Assembly (NCBI GenBank): GCA_016845445.1
Contig: JAERSU010000269.1
Span: 1-35,314, forward strand
Direction: 5' to 3'
From: Oceanospirillaceae bacterium
GTDB lineage: Bacteria > Pseudomonadota > Gammaproteobacteria > Pseudomonadales > Balneatricaceae
Length of the DNA: 35,314 nucleotides
Each line of letters begins with the position of its first letter. Position 1 is the stretch's first letter. Below, piece by piece: positions 15,764-23,900 of this stretch. The notes beneath the pieces are model-generated. The model worked only from the letters and a program-made list of their open reading frames with translations. It was not told where the DNA came from and made no database searches. A program made the position numbers and the translations under genes.

Positions 15764-16123
15764 CTAGAATTTATAAATATAAGCTACAACAGCGTCGATT
15801 TCGTCTTCAGACAAAATCCAGTGACGGCCAAATGGAGGCATAATCGTCTTTGGGTTTTTCACCGTAGCGTCCCAAATTTGTGCACGTAGCTGTTTTTTGT
15901 CAGGGAAACGAGCCTGCATAGCCACAATAGGTGGTCCTTGCAAACCGGCAAGCTTGGCATCAGGATCATTGATCATGTGACAGGCAATGCAGTTGCCCTT
16001 CTTTTTGTTTAGATACAGAGCTTTACCCTTGGCTTCAAGATCAGCATCCGCCACCGCAACGGTAGACGCGCCGGCCAATATCAAACCCAGTAATGCGTGC
16101 TTTATCCTTATGTTTTTGCGCAT
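15764..16123 (-). CDS. soxX: c-type cytochrome SoxX
   Basis: 119-residue monohaem cytochrome, small subunit of SoxXA, accepting electrons from thiosulfate coupling. Signal peptide about residues 1-25 (ending TVAVADA). Haem motif C45-I-A-C48-H49, and the axial Met is M95 in TIMPPFGRHWILSEDEIDAVVAYIY, which is the typical SoxX end. Separated from soxD by 100 bases containing a strong hairpin and from soxY by 30 bases. Confidence 0.95.
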   Translation of the reverse strand: MRKNIRIKHALLGLILAGASTVAVADADLEAKGKALYLNKKKGNCIACHMINDPDAKLAGLQGPPIVAMQARFPDKKQLRAQIWDATVKNPKTIMPPFGRHWILSEDEIDAVVAYIYKF

Positions 16124-16140
16124 AGTTTTTCCTCATTAAC

Positions 16141-16157
16141 GCCAACTCTCGATTGGC
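16141..16157. promoter_or_regulatory. inverted repeat upstream of soxX
   Basis: GCCAA-N7-TTGGC, eighteen bases before the soxX ATG, between the soxD 3' hairpin and soxX. Could be an operator or part of a leader structure; only the symmetry supports it. Confidence 0.25.
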
Positions 16158-16184
16158 AATTGAGCGGACTTTAAAATATCAAAA

Positions 16185-16212
16185 TACGACTGTCTGAAAA
16201 CAGACAGCCGTA
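16185..16212 (-). terminator. hairpin between soxD and soxX
   Basis: TACG-A-CTGTCTG (16185-16196) pairs with CAGACAG-C-CGTA (16201-16212) around AAAA: twelve positions with one mismatch. Read leftward it is followed by TTTTGATATTTT. Likely a partial terminator or an mRNA-processing and stability element dividing soxCD from soxXYZAK. Confidence 0.6.
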
Positions 16213-16223
16213 CATCGATGCGT

Positions 16224-17255
16224 TTAGCGGGAAGTTTCCGCCATAAAGTGTACCGCATTGGTCACTGCTTCATCACTCAGGTCCATGCGACCACCCTTAG
16301 GTGGCATCACGCCTGTGCTGCCAGCAAAGCCCTGCAAGGCATTCTGAATCATCACATCATTACCTTGTGCAATACGATCCACCCAAGCAGCGCTATCGCC
16401 AACCTTAGGTGCACCAGCCAAACCAGAGCCGTGACAAACTGCGCAAGCGCCGTTATACACAGATTCACCAGCTTGGGCGGCTTCACTCAATGCTGCAGGA
16501 GCTGCATCACCGTGATCGGCCTGTACTTCTTCACCCGTGATTTCCGCCTTACGCTCGGCTTCCTTCTGGGCTTCTAATTCATGCTGTGCTTCGTGAGAAC
16601 CAGCTGGCGCATCAGCGCCTTCTACAAAGTGACCAATTGGCGTCACACCTGACAAGGATGCGGCTAGCATCATTTCATCTGGGTTCAAACAATCAGCCAT
16701 ACAACGTGGATTCTTTGCATCTGGGCGATCATCAACAAAGAAATTTTCTTCGTTGGGCAGACGGATGGTAGCCAAGTTCTCGTTAGACAGCTCGAAATCT
16801 TCTTCGATAATCTCATTTAGGTATAACACGTATGCTGTAATGTTGTATACCTGTTGATCCGTCAAACTCATCGGTGCCGGGAATGGCATAGAACGACGAA
16901 TATAGTCAAATAGAGTACTTGTGTAAGGCCAGTAGCTACCTACGGTCTTGATTGGGCGTTCATCGGTGAGGGTGCCTTCTCCGCCAGCCAACACCGGCCA
17001 GCGACCTTCACCTTCACCAAATACACCGTGACACGCAGCACATAGGGCTTCATATTCAGCTTCACCGTCCATCGCGTTACCGCTACCAACAGGCAAACCC
17101 AAACCGTCAGGGCGAATATCAATGTCCCAACCAGCAATTTCTTCAGCGCTAGCCGGCGCACCAAAACCATATTTATGGCCGTCTGCCTGGGCAGTGCCGG
17201 CCACCAAAGCTGCACCCAATAGGGTGGCAGCGAAGACATTAGGTAATTTGAACAT
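16224..17255 (-). CDS. soxD: dihaem cytochrome SoxD of sulfane dehydrogenase
   Basis: Electron-accepting subunit of SoxCD, which oxidises the sulfane sulfur on SoxYZ in a six-electron step. 343 residues, signal peptide about 1-24. First cytochrome domain with C72-A-A-C75-H76, preceding SMPFPAPMSLTDQQVYNITAYVLYLN. The linker has the paired cysteines of RCMADC (C185, C189). A charged Glu/Ala-rich hinge (about 222-262) leads to a second cytochrome domain with C271-A-V-C274-H275 and M317 in VMPPKGG. A near-perfect GGAGGTG site precedes the start, and soxD overlaps soxC by 17 bases. Confidence 0.95.
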   Translation of the reverse strand: MFKLPNVFAATLLGAALVAGTAQADGHKYGFGAPASAEEIAGWDIDIRPDGLGLPVGSGNAMDGEAEYEALCAACHGVFGEGEGRWPVLAGGEGTLTDERPIKTVGSYWPYTSTLFDYIRRSMPFPAPMSLTDQQVYNITAYVLYLNEIIEEDFELSNENLATIRLPNEENFFVDDRPDAKNPRCMADCLNPDEMMLAASLSGVTPIGHFVEGADAPAGSHEAQHELEAQKEAERKAEITGEEVQADHGDAAPAALSEAAQAGESVYNGACAVCHGSGLAGAPKVGDSAAWVDRIAQGNDVMIQNALQGFAGSTGVMPPKGGRMDLSDEAVTNAVHFMAETSR

Positions 17256-18555
17256 TCTTCACCTCCCCAGTTGGTTGTACTTGCCAAGTATGGATAGAGT
17301 TCTTGTGGTAAATGGAATTCACACCACGGGACTCACGCAACTGCGACAAGGTTGGCTGTACATAGCCTGTCTCGTCATATGCACGACTTTGCAGCAACCA
17401 AGGTTGACCGGTCCACTTGGTTTGGAAGCTAAAGCGCGTCAGCGCCTTATCCAGCACCAAACCTTTTAATTGCGCTGGCTGCCAGTTAATACCGCCATCA
17501 AAGGAGATATCCACACCCTTAATCTTACCTCGACCAGTCCAAGCCAAACCTTCAATTTCAATGAAGCCAGGCTTTTTGATTGGGTTTTCAGGGCAAGGGT
17601 TAGTAATCACAGAGTTGGCTTCCTGTACGAAGGTAAAGCGGCGAGCGCGACCATCGGCCAGCAAGTCAGTGTACTTGGAGGTTTCTTCACGGTGATGCCA
17701 AGGCTTGTCACCCACTTCAATACGACGCAACCACTTGATGGAGGTGTTGCCCTCCCAACCTGGGTTAATCAAACGCAATGGGTAACCCTGCTCTGGGCGT
17801 AGCATTTCACCATTCTGAGCGTAGACCACTAGGGTATCGTCCAACACCTTTTCTATGGGAATAGAGCGGGACATGTGTGCACCGTCACCACCTTCAGCCA
17901 GAATCCACTTTCCTTCTGTTTGCACACCAGCCTCGTCCAGCAATACCTTCAGAGGCACACCGGTCCACTCACAGCAGCTCAACATACCGTGAGTAAACTG
18001 CAGGGCTTCCATTTGTGGGCCACGCCATTCCATACCGCCATTGGCAGGACATTCGATAAAGCGAATTTCAGATACCGACGGAAAGCGCATCAAATCTTCC
18101 ATGGTAAAGATCAATGGGTTATCCACCAGGCCGTGAATCATCAAACGATGCTCGTCTGGGTTAATCTCTGGCACGCCTGCATGGTAGCGTTCAAACACCA
18201 AACCGTTAGGGGTAATAATACCTTTTAGGTCAGCAAGGGGACTCATACTGATGGAAGAAATAGATTCTGCAGTCAACCATGGCACAGTACGGCGATGCAC
18301 ATGCTCTTCAAAACGAGAGGGCACACCATAGGGATTGGCTACTACACCACGACCTAACTGACGGCCCCAAATTGGCTCGTTAGGTGGCAGGTTAGAGGAA
18401 AAGTTCGCTGCGGCTGTGCCAGCTGTACCAACAGCGGCTGCACCAGCAACATAACTTACCCCTTTACGTAAAAATTCACGGCGGTCATTCTGAGATAGAT
18501 TTTCAGCCGCATCCTGCATGGTTTGCAGAAGTTCTTTGGTAGATGGAGTTGTCAT
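17239..18555 (-). CDS. soxC: molybdopterin sulfane dehydrogenase subunit SoxC
   Basis: Catalytic subunit of SoxCD, a sulfite-oxidase-family molybdoenzyme. 438 residues. Long Tat leader with twin arginine NDRREFLRKG (R25/R26). Moco domain includes HRLMIHGLVDNPLIFTMEDL and the Mo-binding cysteine C169 in RFIECPANGG. The C-terminal dimerisation domain has GLAWTGRGKIKGVDISFDGG and the closing ESRGVNSIYHKNSIHTWQV. Its presence predicts complete thiosulfate oxidation without stored sulfur globules. First gene of the leftward sox cluster. A divergent sulfur-transport pair starts at 18784. Confidence 0.97.
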   Translation of the reverse strand: MTTPSTKELLQTMQDAAENLSQNDRREFLRKGVSYVAGAAAVGTAGTAAANFSSNLPPNEPIWGRQLGRGVVANPYGVPSRFEEHVHRRTVPWLTAESISSISMSPLADLKGIITPNGLVFERYHAGVPEINPDEHRLMIHGLVDNPLIFTMEDLMRFPSVSEIRFIECPANGGMEWRGPQMEALQFTHGMLSCCEWTGVPLKVLLDEAGVQTEGKWILAEGGDGAHMSRSIPIEKVLDDTLVVYAQNGEMLRPEQGYPLRLINPGWEGNTSIKWLRRIEVGDKPWHHREETSKYTDLLADGRARRFTFVQEANSVITNPCPENPIKKPGFIEIEGLAWTGRGKIKGVDISFDGGINWQPAQLKGLVLDKALTRFSFQTKWTGQPWLLQSRAYDETGYVQPTLSQLRESRGVNSIYHKNSIHTWQVQPTGEVKNVQIT

Positions 18556-18592
18556 TGTTTAGTCCTTCGATTAGGCCAACTTGCATAGCTTA

Positions 18593-18606
18593 TTGACTAA
18601 TATCAA
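18593..18606. promoter_or_regulatory. candidate FNR/ANR-family box upstream of soxC
   Basis: TTGAC-TAAT-ATCAA matches the FNR/ANR consensus TTGAT-N4-ATCAA at nine of ten positions and lies 37 bases upstream of the soxC start. It would place sox expression under a redox or NO-sensing CRP/FNR-type regulator. Consensus is established knowledge; function here is inferred. Confidence 0.5.
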
Positions 18607-18714
18607 TCCCCACAAGCAACTAAGGTAGTATATGCGAATAAAAACTAAAGGGTATATGCTTATATGAATTATTTATATAAAAGCGCAATTGTTTTTATCA
18701 AATATGGGGGTTTT

Positions 18715-18730
18715 CACCCAAATAAGGGTG
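18715..18730. promoter_or_regulatory. inverted repeat in the soxC / DsrE-like intergenic region
   Basis: CACCC-AAATAA-GGGTG, about 54 bases before the DsrE-like ATG, in the AT-rich divergent control region (18556-18783) that also has two copies of GTATATGC (18628-18635 and 18652-18659). No known consensus recognised. Confidence 0.3.
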
Positions 18731-18783
18731 CATAATTGGTTTACACTAGAAGATATTTTTATTGTCATTCGGGCCAGACTAAA

Positions 18784-19218
18784 ATGATTCGTCTTTTCCA
18801 AACCATGATCCTCCTCATAAGCTTAGTACAAACTAGTCTAGCTTTAGCCCAGGTCTACGCTCCTCAAAAAGTGGTCTACCATGTAAACTACGGCGACGTT
18901 AGCCGCATCCACGCTACCTTTGGCAACATCAATAATCACGTTGCCGCAGTAGGCGAAGACAACCTTGATATCAAGGTAATGATTCACGGCGCTGCCCTGG
19001 AATATTTCCTTGACGCTGCGGACAATGACGAGAAGCAAATGATGCTTGATAGTCTGCGTTTTCAGAATGTGCATTTCCTAATTTGCGGCAACACCCTGAA
19101 TGGCTACCAACGCACCATTGATGACCTCTACGACGTAGAGGAAGAAGATGTGGTACAGGCCGGCCTACCCGGCATCGTTGCCCTACAGCAACAAGGTTAT
19201 ATATACGTTAGACCCTAG
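18784..19218 (+). CDS. secreted DsrE-family-like protein next to sox
   Basis: 144 residues from ATG 18784; a TTG start at 18736 would add 16 residues in front of the signal peptide and is less likely. Signal peptide MIRLFQTMILLISLVQTSLALAQ. The mature part reads like DsrE/DsrF-fold proteins: KVVYHVNYGD, NINNHVAAVGEDNLDIKVMIHGAALEYF, and NVHFLICGNTL. The latter carries the only cysteine of the mature protein, at the position of the DsrE sulfur-binding Cys. The end, GIVALQQQGYIYVRP, is also family-like. It probably binds persulfide or a small sulfur species in the periplasm and may hand it to the YeeE-like transporter encoded 49 bases downstream. Confidence 0.82.
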   Translation: MIRLFQTMILLISLVQTSLALAQVYAPQKVVYHVNYGDVSRIHATFGNINNHVAAVGEDNLDIKVMIHGAALEYFLDAADNDEKQMMLDSLRFQNVHFLICGNTLNGYQRTIDDLYDVEEEDVVQAGLPGIVALQQQGYIYVRP

Positions 19219-19266
19219 CTAGTCTGGAATAAGCCCACGCGGATCCAGCAGCGACTGGATTCATAC

Positions 19267-20310
19267 ATGGAATACGATCAGATTTTTAGCGATTTTGGTA
19301 TCGCCCCCCTACAACTTCTACTCGGCCTTGCCATCGGTGTATTGTTTGGTATCGGCGCTGCCCTCAGTCAATTTTGCATCCGCAACATGGCCAATGAGTT
19401 AAGCCATAAACAACTTGGCCGTGCTAGCACAACCTGGGTGCTAGGCGCTTGTGCAGCCTATCTATGCAGTCAGCTGCTACTTGGTGGTGAAGCCACCGAC
19501 ATTAGCGAAGCGGCCATCCTGGCTACTAGCGGTAGCCTTAGCGGCCCTATCCTAGGCGGCCTATTGTTCGGCATGGGCATGGTCGTTAGCCGCGGCTGTA
19601 GTTCTCGCTTGCTGGTGCTTACCGCTCACGGTAATATGCGCGCACCTGTCACCTTGCTGGCCTTTGCCCTTAGTGCTCAACTAGTCTATGGCGGCCAACT
19701 AGCCCATCAGCGTATGGCCGTACAGGATTGGTGGCGCTATGACGTGGACAGCGTGCAGTTAGACCAGTTATCAGGTATCCCCAGTAACGTCTTTACCCTC
19801 ATCGCCGTAGCTGGCTTAATCGCTTGCATTGCGGTACTGGCCCGTCGCCATGCATGGAGTAAAATTAGCGGTGCCATGTTAGTTGGTTTTGCCGTGGCCA
19901 TGGGCTGGGCCAGCACGGCCTTTGTGAGCTTCCATACATTTGGTGAAATCGCCCCGCAAAGCATCAGCTTTACCGCCCCCATGGCAGATACTTTAAGCGC
20001 CCTGATGACCGCCGAACAAAGCCTATGGCGCCTAGCCACTGGTCTTATAGCCGGTACCTTATTGGGTTCCTTTTTGGTCAGCATTTGGCGCCGTGATTGG
20101 CGTTTAGAAACCTTTGATCAGCAACGACCATTAGGCCGCTACCTGTTAGCTGGCTGCATGATGGGCATTGGTGCGGTGTTGGCAGGAGGCTGCTCCGTTG
20201 GCGCAGGCTTAACTGGCACTAGTGTACTAGCCAGCCAAGCGGTACTTACCCTAGTCGCCATGCTAGCTGGTGCATTTGCCGCCCTAAAAATGGGTTTTGC
20301 TAAAGGCTAG
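19267..20310 (+). CDS. YeeE/YedE (TsuA-like) sulfur-compound transporter
   Basis: 347-residue inner-membrane protein with about nine or more hydrophobic segments. Characteristic YeeE/YedE motifs are in both halves: GLAIGVLFGIGAALSQFCIRNM, then GMGMVVSRGCSSRLLVLTAHGNMRAPV, and near the end MMGIGAVLAGGCSVGAGLTG. The conserved cysteines in these loops are those used by TsuA-family proteins to pass thiosulfate across the membrane; other members move other sulfur species. It follows the DsrE-like gene and is divergent from sox, so import or export of a sulfur intermediate is likely. The start has no strong ribosome site, and its stop overlaps that of the convergent regulator gene. Confidence 0.9.
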   Translation: MEYDQIFSDFGIAPLQLLLGLAIGVLFGIGAALSQFCIRNMANELSHKQLGRASTTWVLGACAAYLCSQLLLGGEATDISEAAILATSGSLSGPILGGLLFGMGMVVSRGCSSRLLVLTAHGNMRAPVTLLAFALSAQLVYGGQLAHQRMAVQDWWRYDVDSVQLDQLSGIPSNVFTLIAVAGLIACIAVLARRHAWSKISGAMLVGFAVAMGWASTAFVSFHTFGEIAPQSISFTAPMADTLSALMTAEQSLWRLATGLIAGTLLGSFLVSIWRRDWRLETFDQQRPLGRYLLAGCMMGIGAVLAGGCSVGAGLTGTSVLASQAVLTLVAMLAGAFAALKMGFAKG

Positions 20311-20789
20311 TTTTTATTAGCATTCACCAACTGCAAAGGCAGTTGGTGATTGTTTTTCAATTCCCGCAGGGCAAAACTGGAATTCAAACTCTGCACACCA
20401 GGCAAACGCACTAGGCGGCGCTTTAAGGTCAATTCATACTGTTCAATGGATGGCACCACGACGCGTAGCAGATAGTCCATATCGCCGGACATAATATAGC
20501 ACTGTATCACCTCTTCCATAGCAATGGCTTCGGCCTCGAAATCAGCCAATACCTGCTCGTCATGACTATTGAGTTTTGCATGCACAAAGACCGTGACCCC
20601 AAGGCCGACTTTTTTGGCATCTACCAGGGCCACATTAGCCCCTAACACCCCAGCTTCACGTAGCCGTTTTATGCGCCGCCAACAAGGCGTGTGCGACAAA
20701 CCCACCTGCTCAGATAAGGCCTGTACTGATATATCAGACTGCTGTTGCAAGGCTTGCAAAATCCTCAAGTCAAAAGTATCCAGCTTCAT
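20307..20789 (-). CDS. Lrp/AsnC-family transcriptional regulator
   Basis: 160 residues from ATG 20789, which has GAGGTG seven bases upstream; the longer frame to 20816 is not supported. The N-terminal helix-turn-helix (LDTFDLRILQALQQQSDISVQALSEQVGLSHTPCWRRIKRLREAGVL) is classic Lrp/AsnC. The C-terminal RAM domain shows VIQCYIMSGDMDYLLRVVVPSIEQYE, the usual effector region. It is divergent from the large indolepyruvate oxidoreductase gene and probably responds to an amino acid to control it. The last codons contain a terminator for the opposite gene. Confidence 0.93.
   Translation of the reverse strand: MKLDTFDLRILQALQQQSDISVQALSEQVGLSHTPCWRRIKRLREAGVLGANVALVDAKKVGLGVTVFVHAKLNSHDEQVLADFEAEAIAMEEVIQCYIMSGDMDYLLRVVVPSIEQYELTLKRRLVRLPGVQSLNSSFALRELKNNHQLPLQLVNANKN
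20325..20357 (+). terminator. terminator of the YeeE-like gene inside the lrp-type coding sequence
   Basis: Perfect 10-bp stem CACCAACTGC / GCAGTTGGTG with loop AAAG, followed by ATTGTTTTT. It begins 15 bases after the YeeE stop and lies within the last codons of the opposite-strand regulator gene. Confidence 0.8.
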
Positions 20790-20817
20790 AAGATACACCT
20801 CATTTAAAACATACATC

Positions 20818-20838
20818 CTAATATTTAATAATTATTAG
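20818..20838. promoter_or_regulatory. AT-rich palindrome between the Lrp-type regulator and the oxidoreductase
   Basis: CTAATA-N9-TATTAG, in a 145-base AT-rich divergent control region. Lrp-family proteins prefer AT-rich dyads, so this is a candidate operator; inference only. Confidence 0.35.
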
Positions 20839-20934
20839 AACATAGATACTATATATTACACCAGTTTTAATAAATAAGGCAATCGGTGTTTTGCCAGTTT
20901 TCGGCATACTGTTAACTAACAACAGGAGCTCAGC

Positions 20935-23900
20935 ATGCTAGATACAACCAAACCCACCGTAAACGATTTATTCGAGTGCTACCGGCAGGACTCAGGCCGC
21001 GTGTATATGAATGGCCAGCAGGCGCTGGCACGAATTCTGATGCTGCAGGTAGAACGTGATCGCTTACACGGTCTCAATACCGGTGCCATGGTAAGCGGTT
21101 ATCGTGGCTCCCCATTAGGCAACATTGATCAAACCCTGCATGCTGCCAAAGCGTTTTTTGATCCTCTCAACATAGAGTTTCAACCTGGCATTAATGAAGA
21201 CCTGGCAGCCACCATGATTTGGGGCAGCCAACAAACCCAACTGTCTCCCCAGGCCAACACCGATGGTGTGGTAGGCATGTGGTACGGCAAGGGCCCTGGG
21301 GTAGATCGCTGTGGTGATGTGTTTAAACACGCTAATGCCGCCGGCACCTCAAAACACGGTGGCGTGCTATGTGTCGCCGGCGATGATCATGGCGCCAAGT
21401 CGTCAACGGTGCCACACCAATCTGATCATGCATTCATGTCGGCCTTAATGCCCGTGCTCTATCCTTCTTCCATTCATGAATACCTGTGGCTAGGTCTGGC
21501 AGGCATCGCCATGTCCCGCTACAGCGGTTGCTGGGTAGGCTTTAAAGTCATTTCCGAAACAGTAGAAACCACCGCAACAGTGGATTTAGATCACCTTCCC
21601 AGTCAGTTCCACCTACCTAGCCATTTTAAGCTCCCCGGAGATGGACTCAACCTACGTTGGCCGGACGACCGCTGGCTACAAGACAAGCGCATGCAGGAAC
21701 ACAAAGCCTATGCAGCCATGGCTTTTGCCCGAGCCAATCAGTTAGATCGCATCACCTTGCGTTCACCGAGCCCCCGCTTTGGCATCATCACCTCAGGCAA
21801 AGCTTATGAAGACACACGCCAGGCATTACTGGAATTAGGCTTAACCAACCCCATTGCAGCTAAACTGGGCATCAGTGTTTTCAAAGTGGCCATGCCTTGG
21901 CCACTAGAACCTGTTGGTGTGCGTGAATTTTCCCGCGGCATGGAAGAAATCATGGTCATTGAAGAACGTCGTGAGATGATCGAAAACCAGATCAAACAAC
22001 ACCTGTTTAACTGGGGCCATGAGCGCCCACGCATCACTGGCAAATTCGATGATCAGGACCACGCCATCTTGCCCCTGTCCGAAGAGCTCGATGTTATTAC
22101 CATTGCCCTAGCGCTTGCCCATCGACTGCTAAAGCTGCAACTGGATGACGACACCCGCAGCCATATCACCCAACAAATCCAACGCTTAAGCCAAGCCCAG
22201 CAATCCTCTCAGGCCATCATTGCACCAACCCAGCGAGTGCCCTACTACTGCGCTGGCTGCCCTCACAACAGCTCCACCAAGGTACCCAAGGATAGTCGTG
22301 CTAGTGCGGGCATTGGCTGCCACTTTATGGTTACCTGGATGAACCGCAATACCGAAACCTTTACCCACATGGGCGGTGAAGGTGTGCCTTGGCTGGCTTG
22401 CAGCCGCTTTACCGATGAAGCCCACCAGTTTGTCAATTTAGGCGATGGCACCTACTTCCATTCTGGCTCCTTAGCTATTCGCCAGGCCTTGGCCAGCAAA
22501 GCCAACATCACCTACAAGATACTCTATAACGAGGCCGTCGCAATGACAGGCGGCCAACAGGTTGACGGTTATTTAAGCGTACCTAGACTCACCCGCCAAC
22601 TAGAGGCAGAAGGGGTCACCAATATGTACCTGCTCAGTGATGACCCAGAGCAATACCAGGGTGAAAACCTAGCCAGTAATATTCACATTGGCCACCGCGA
22701 TGCCATGCAGCAAACCATGCTCAAGCTGCGCGAAGAAAAAGGCGTCAGCGTCATCATTTATCACCAGGCATGTGCCACCGAAAAACGCCGACAACGTAAA
22801 CGCGGATTACGCCCACAGGCTGAACAACGGGTATGGATTCACCCACAAATCTGTGATGGATGCGGCCATTGTTCAAAGCAATCCAATTGCATTGCCATTG
22901 AACCACTGCCAAGCGAAGACGGCCGCAAACGGCAAATCAATCAATCCATGTGCAACAGTGACCTAACCTGCTTAAAGGGTTTTTGCCCAGCCATGGTCAG
23001 CGTGCACGGCGCGACTATCAAACGACCGGAAACCAGTGCCCTACCTCAAGTAGAACTACCCACACCACAGGTAAAGGACATTCATCAGCAGGCCTGCAAT
23101 ATTGCCGTGACAGGTGTCGGCGGCATGGGCGTGGTGACCATAGGCGCCTTACTTGGTATGGCGTCTCACTTAGATGGTAAGGCCTTTATGACCTTAGACT
23201 TTTCTGGTTTGGCACAAAAGGGCGGCGCCGTTGTGTCCCACATTCGTGTAGGACAGCGACCTGAACAGGTCACCACAGCGCGTATTATCCCAGGCCGTGC
23301 TGATCTACTTATTGCTGCTGACGCCGTGGTCACCGCCGGACCAAACGTACTTAGCTTGTGCCACTCTCAGACCCCAGCAGTGGTTAGCAACCACCTAATC
23401 CCTACCGCTGAATTTGTGCAAAACCCCCATAGCCCGTCGCACCATGAAGAATGCTTGCAGCAAATTAAATCCCATACCAGCGATAGCAGTGTACAGATGG
23501 ATTTTCATAGACTTGCCATGGATTATTTTGGTGACAGCATCTATGCCAACATTATGATGCTGGGTTACGCCCTACAAAAAGGCCACCTACCTGTGAACCT
23601 GAGCGCCTTAGAAAAAGCCATACATCTTAACGGGGTCGCCATTGAAAGCAACCTTCAGGGTCTATACCTGGGCCGCTACCTAGCCGTGCATGGCATACCA
23701 GCAGCTCCCGTGGCTGAGAAAACCGTTAATATCGATGCCTTATACAGCTTAGATGATTACCTTGCTGAGCAGATGCAACGCTTAACTGAATACCAAGGCA
23801 AAGGCCTTGCTAAGACTTACCAGCAGCAGCTAGCAACCTGGCAAACGGCTTTGGCTAACAAGCTGGATGAAAAACAAAATGAGCAGCTAACAAAAGCCAT

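Noticed and set aside
16218-16577. 119-codon plus-strand open frame
   Set aside because: Antisense shadow of soxD, whose haem motifs and reading frame are clear.
17875-18228. 117-codon plus-strand open frame
   Set aside because: Antisense to soxC; product has no recognisable features.
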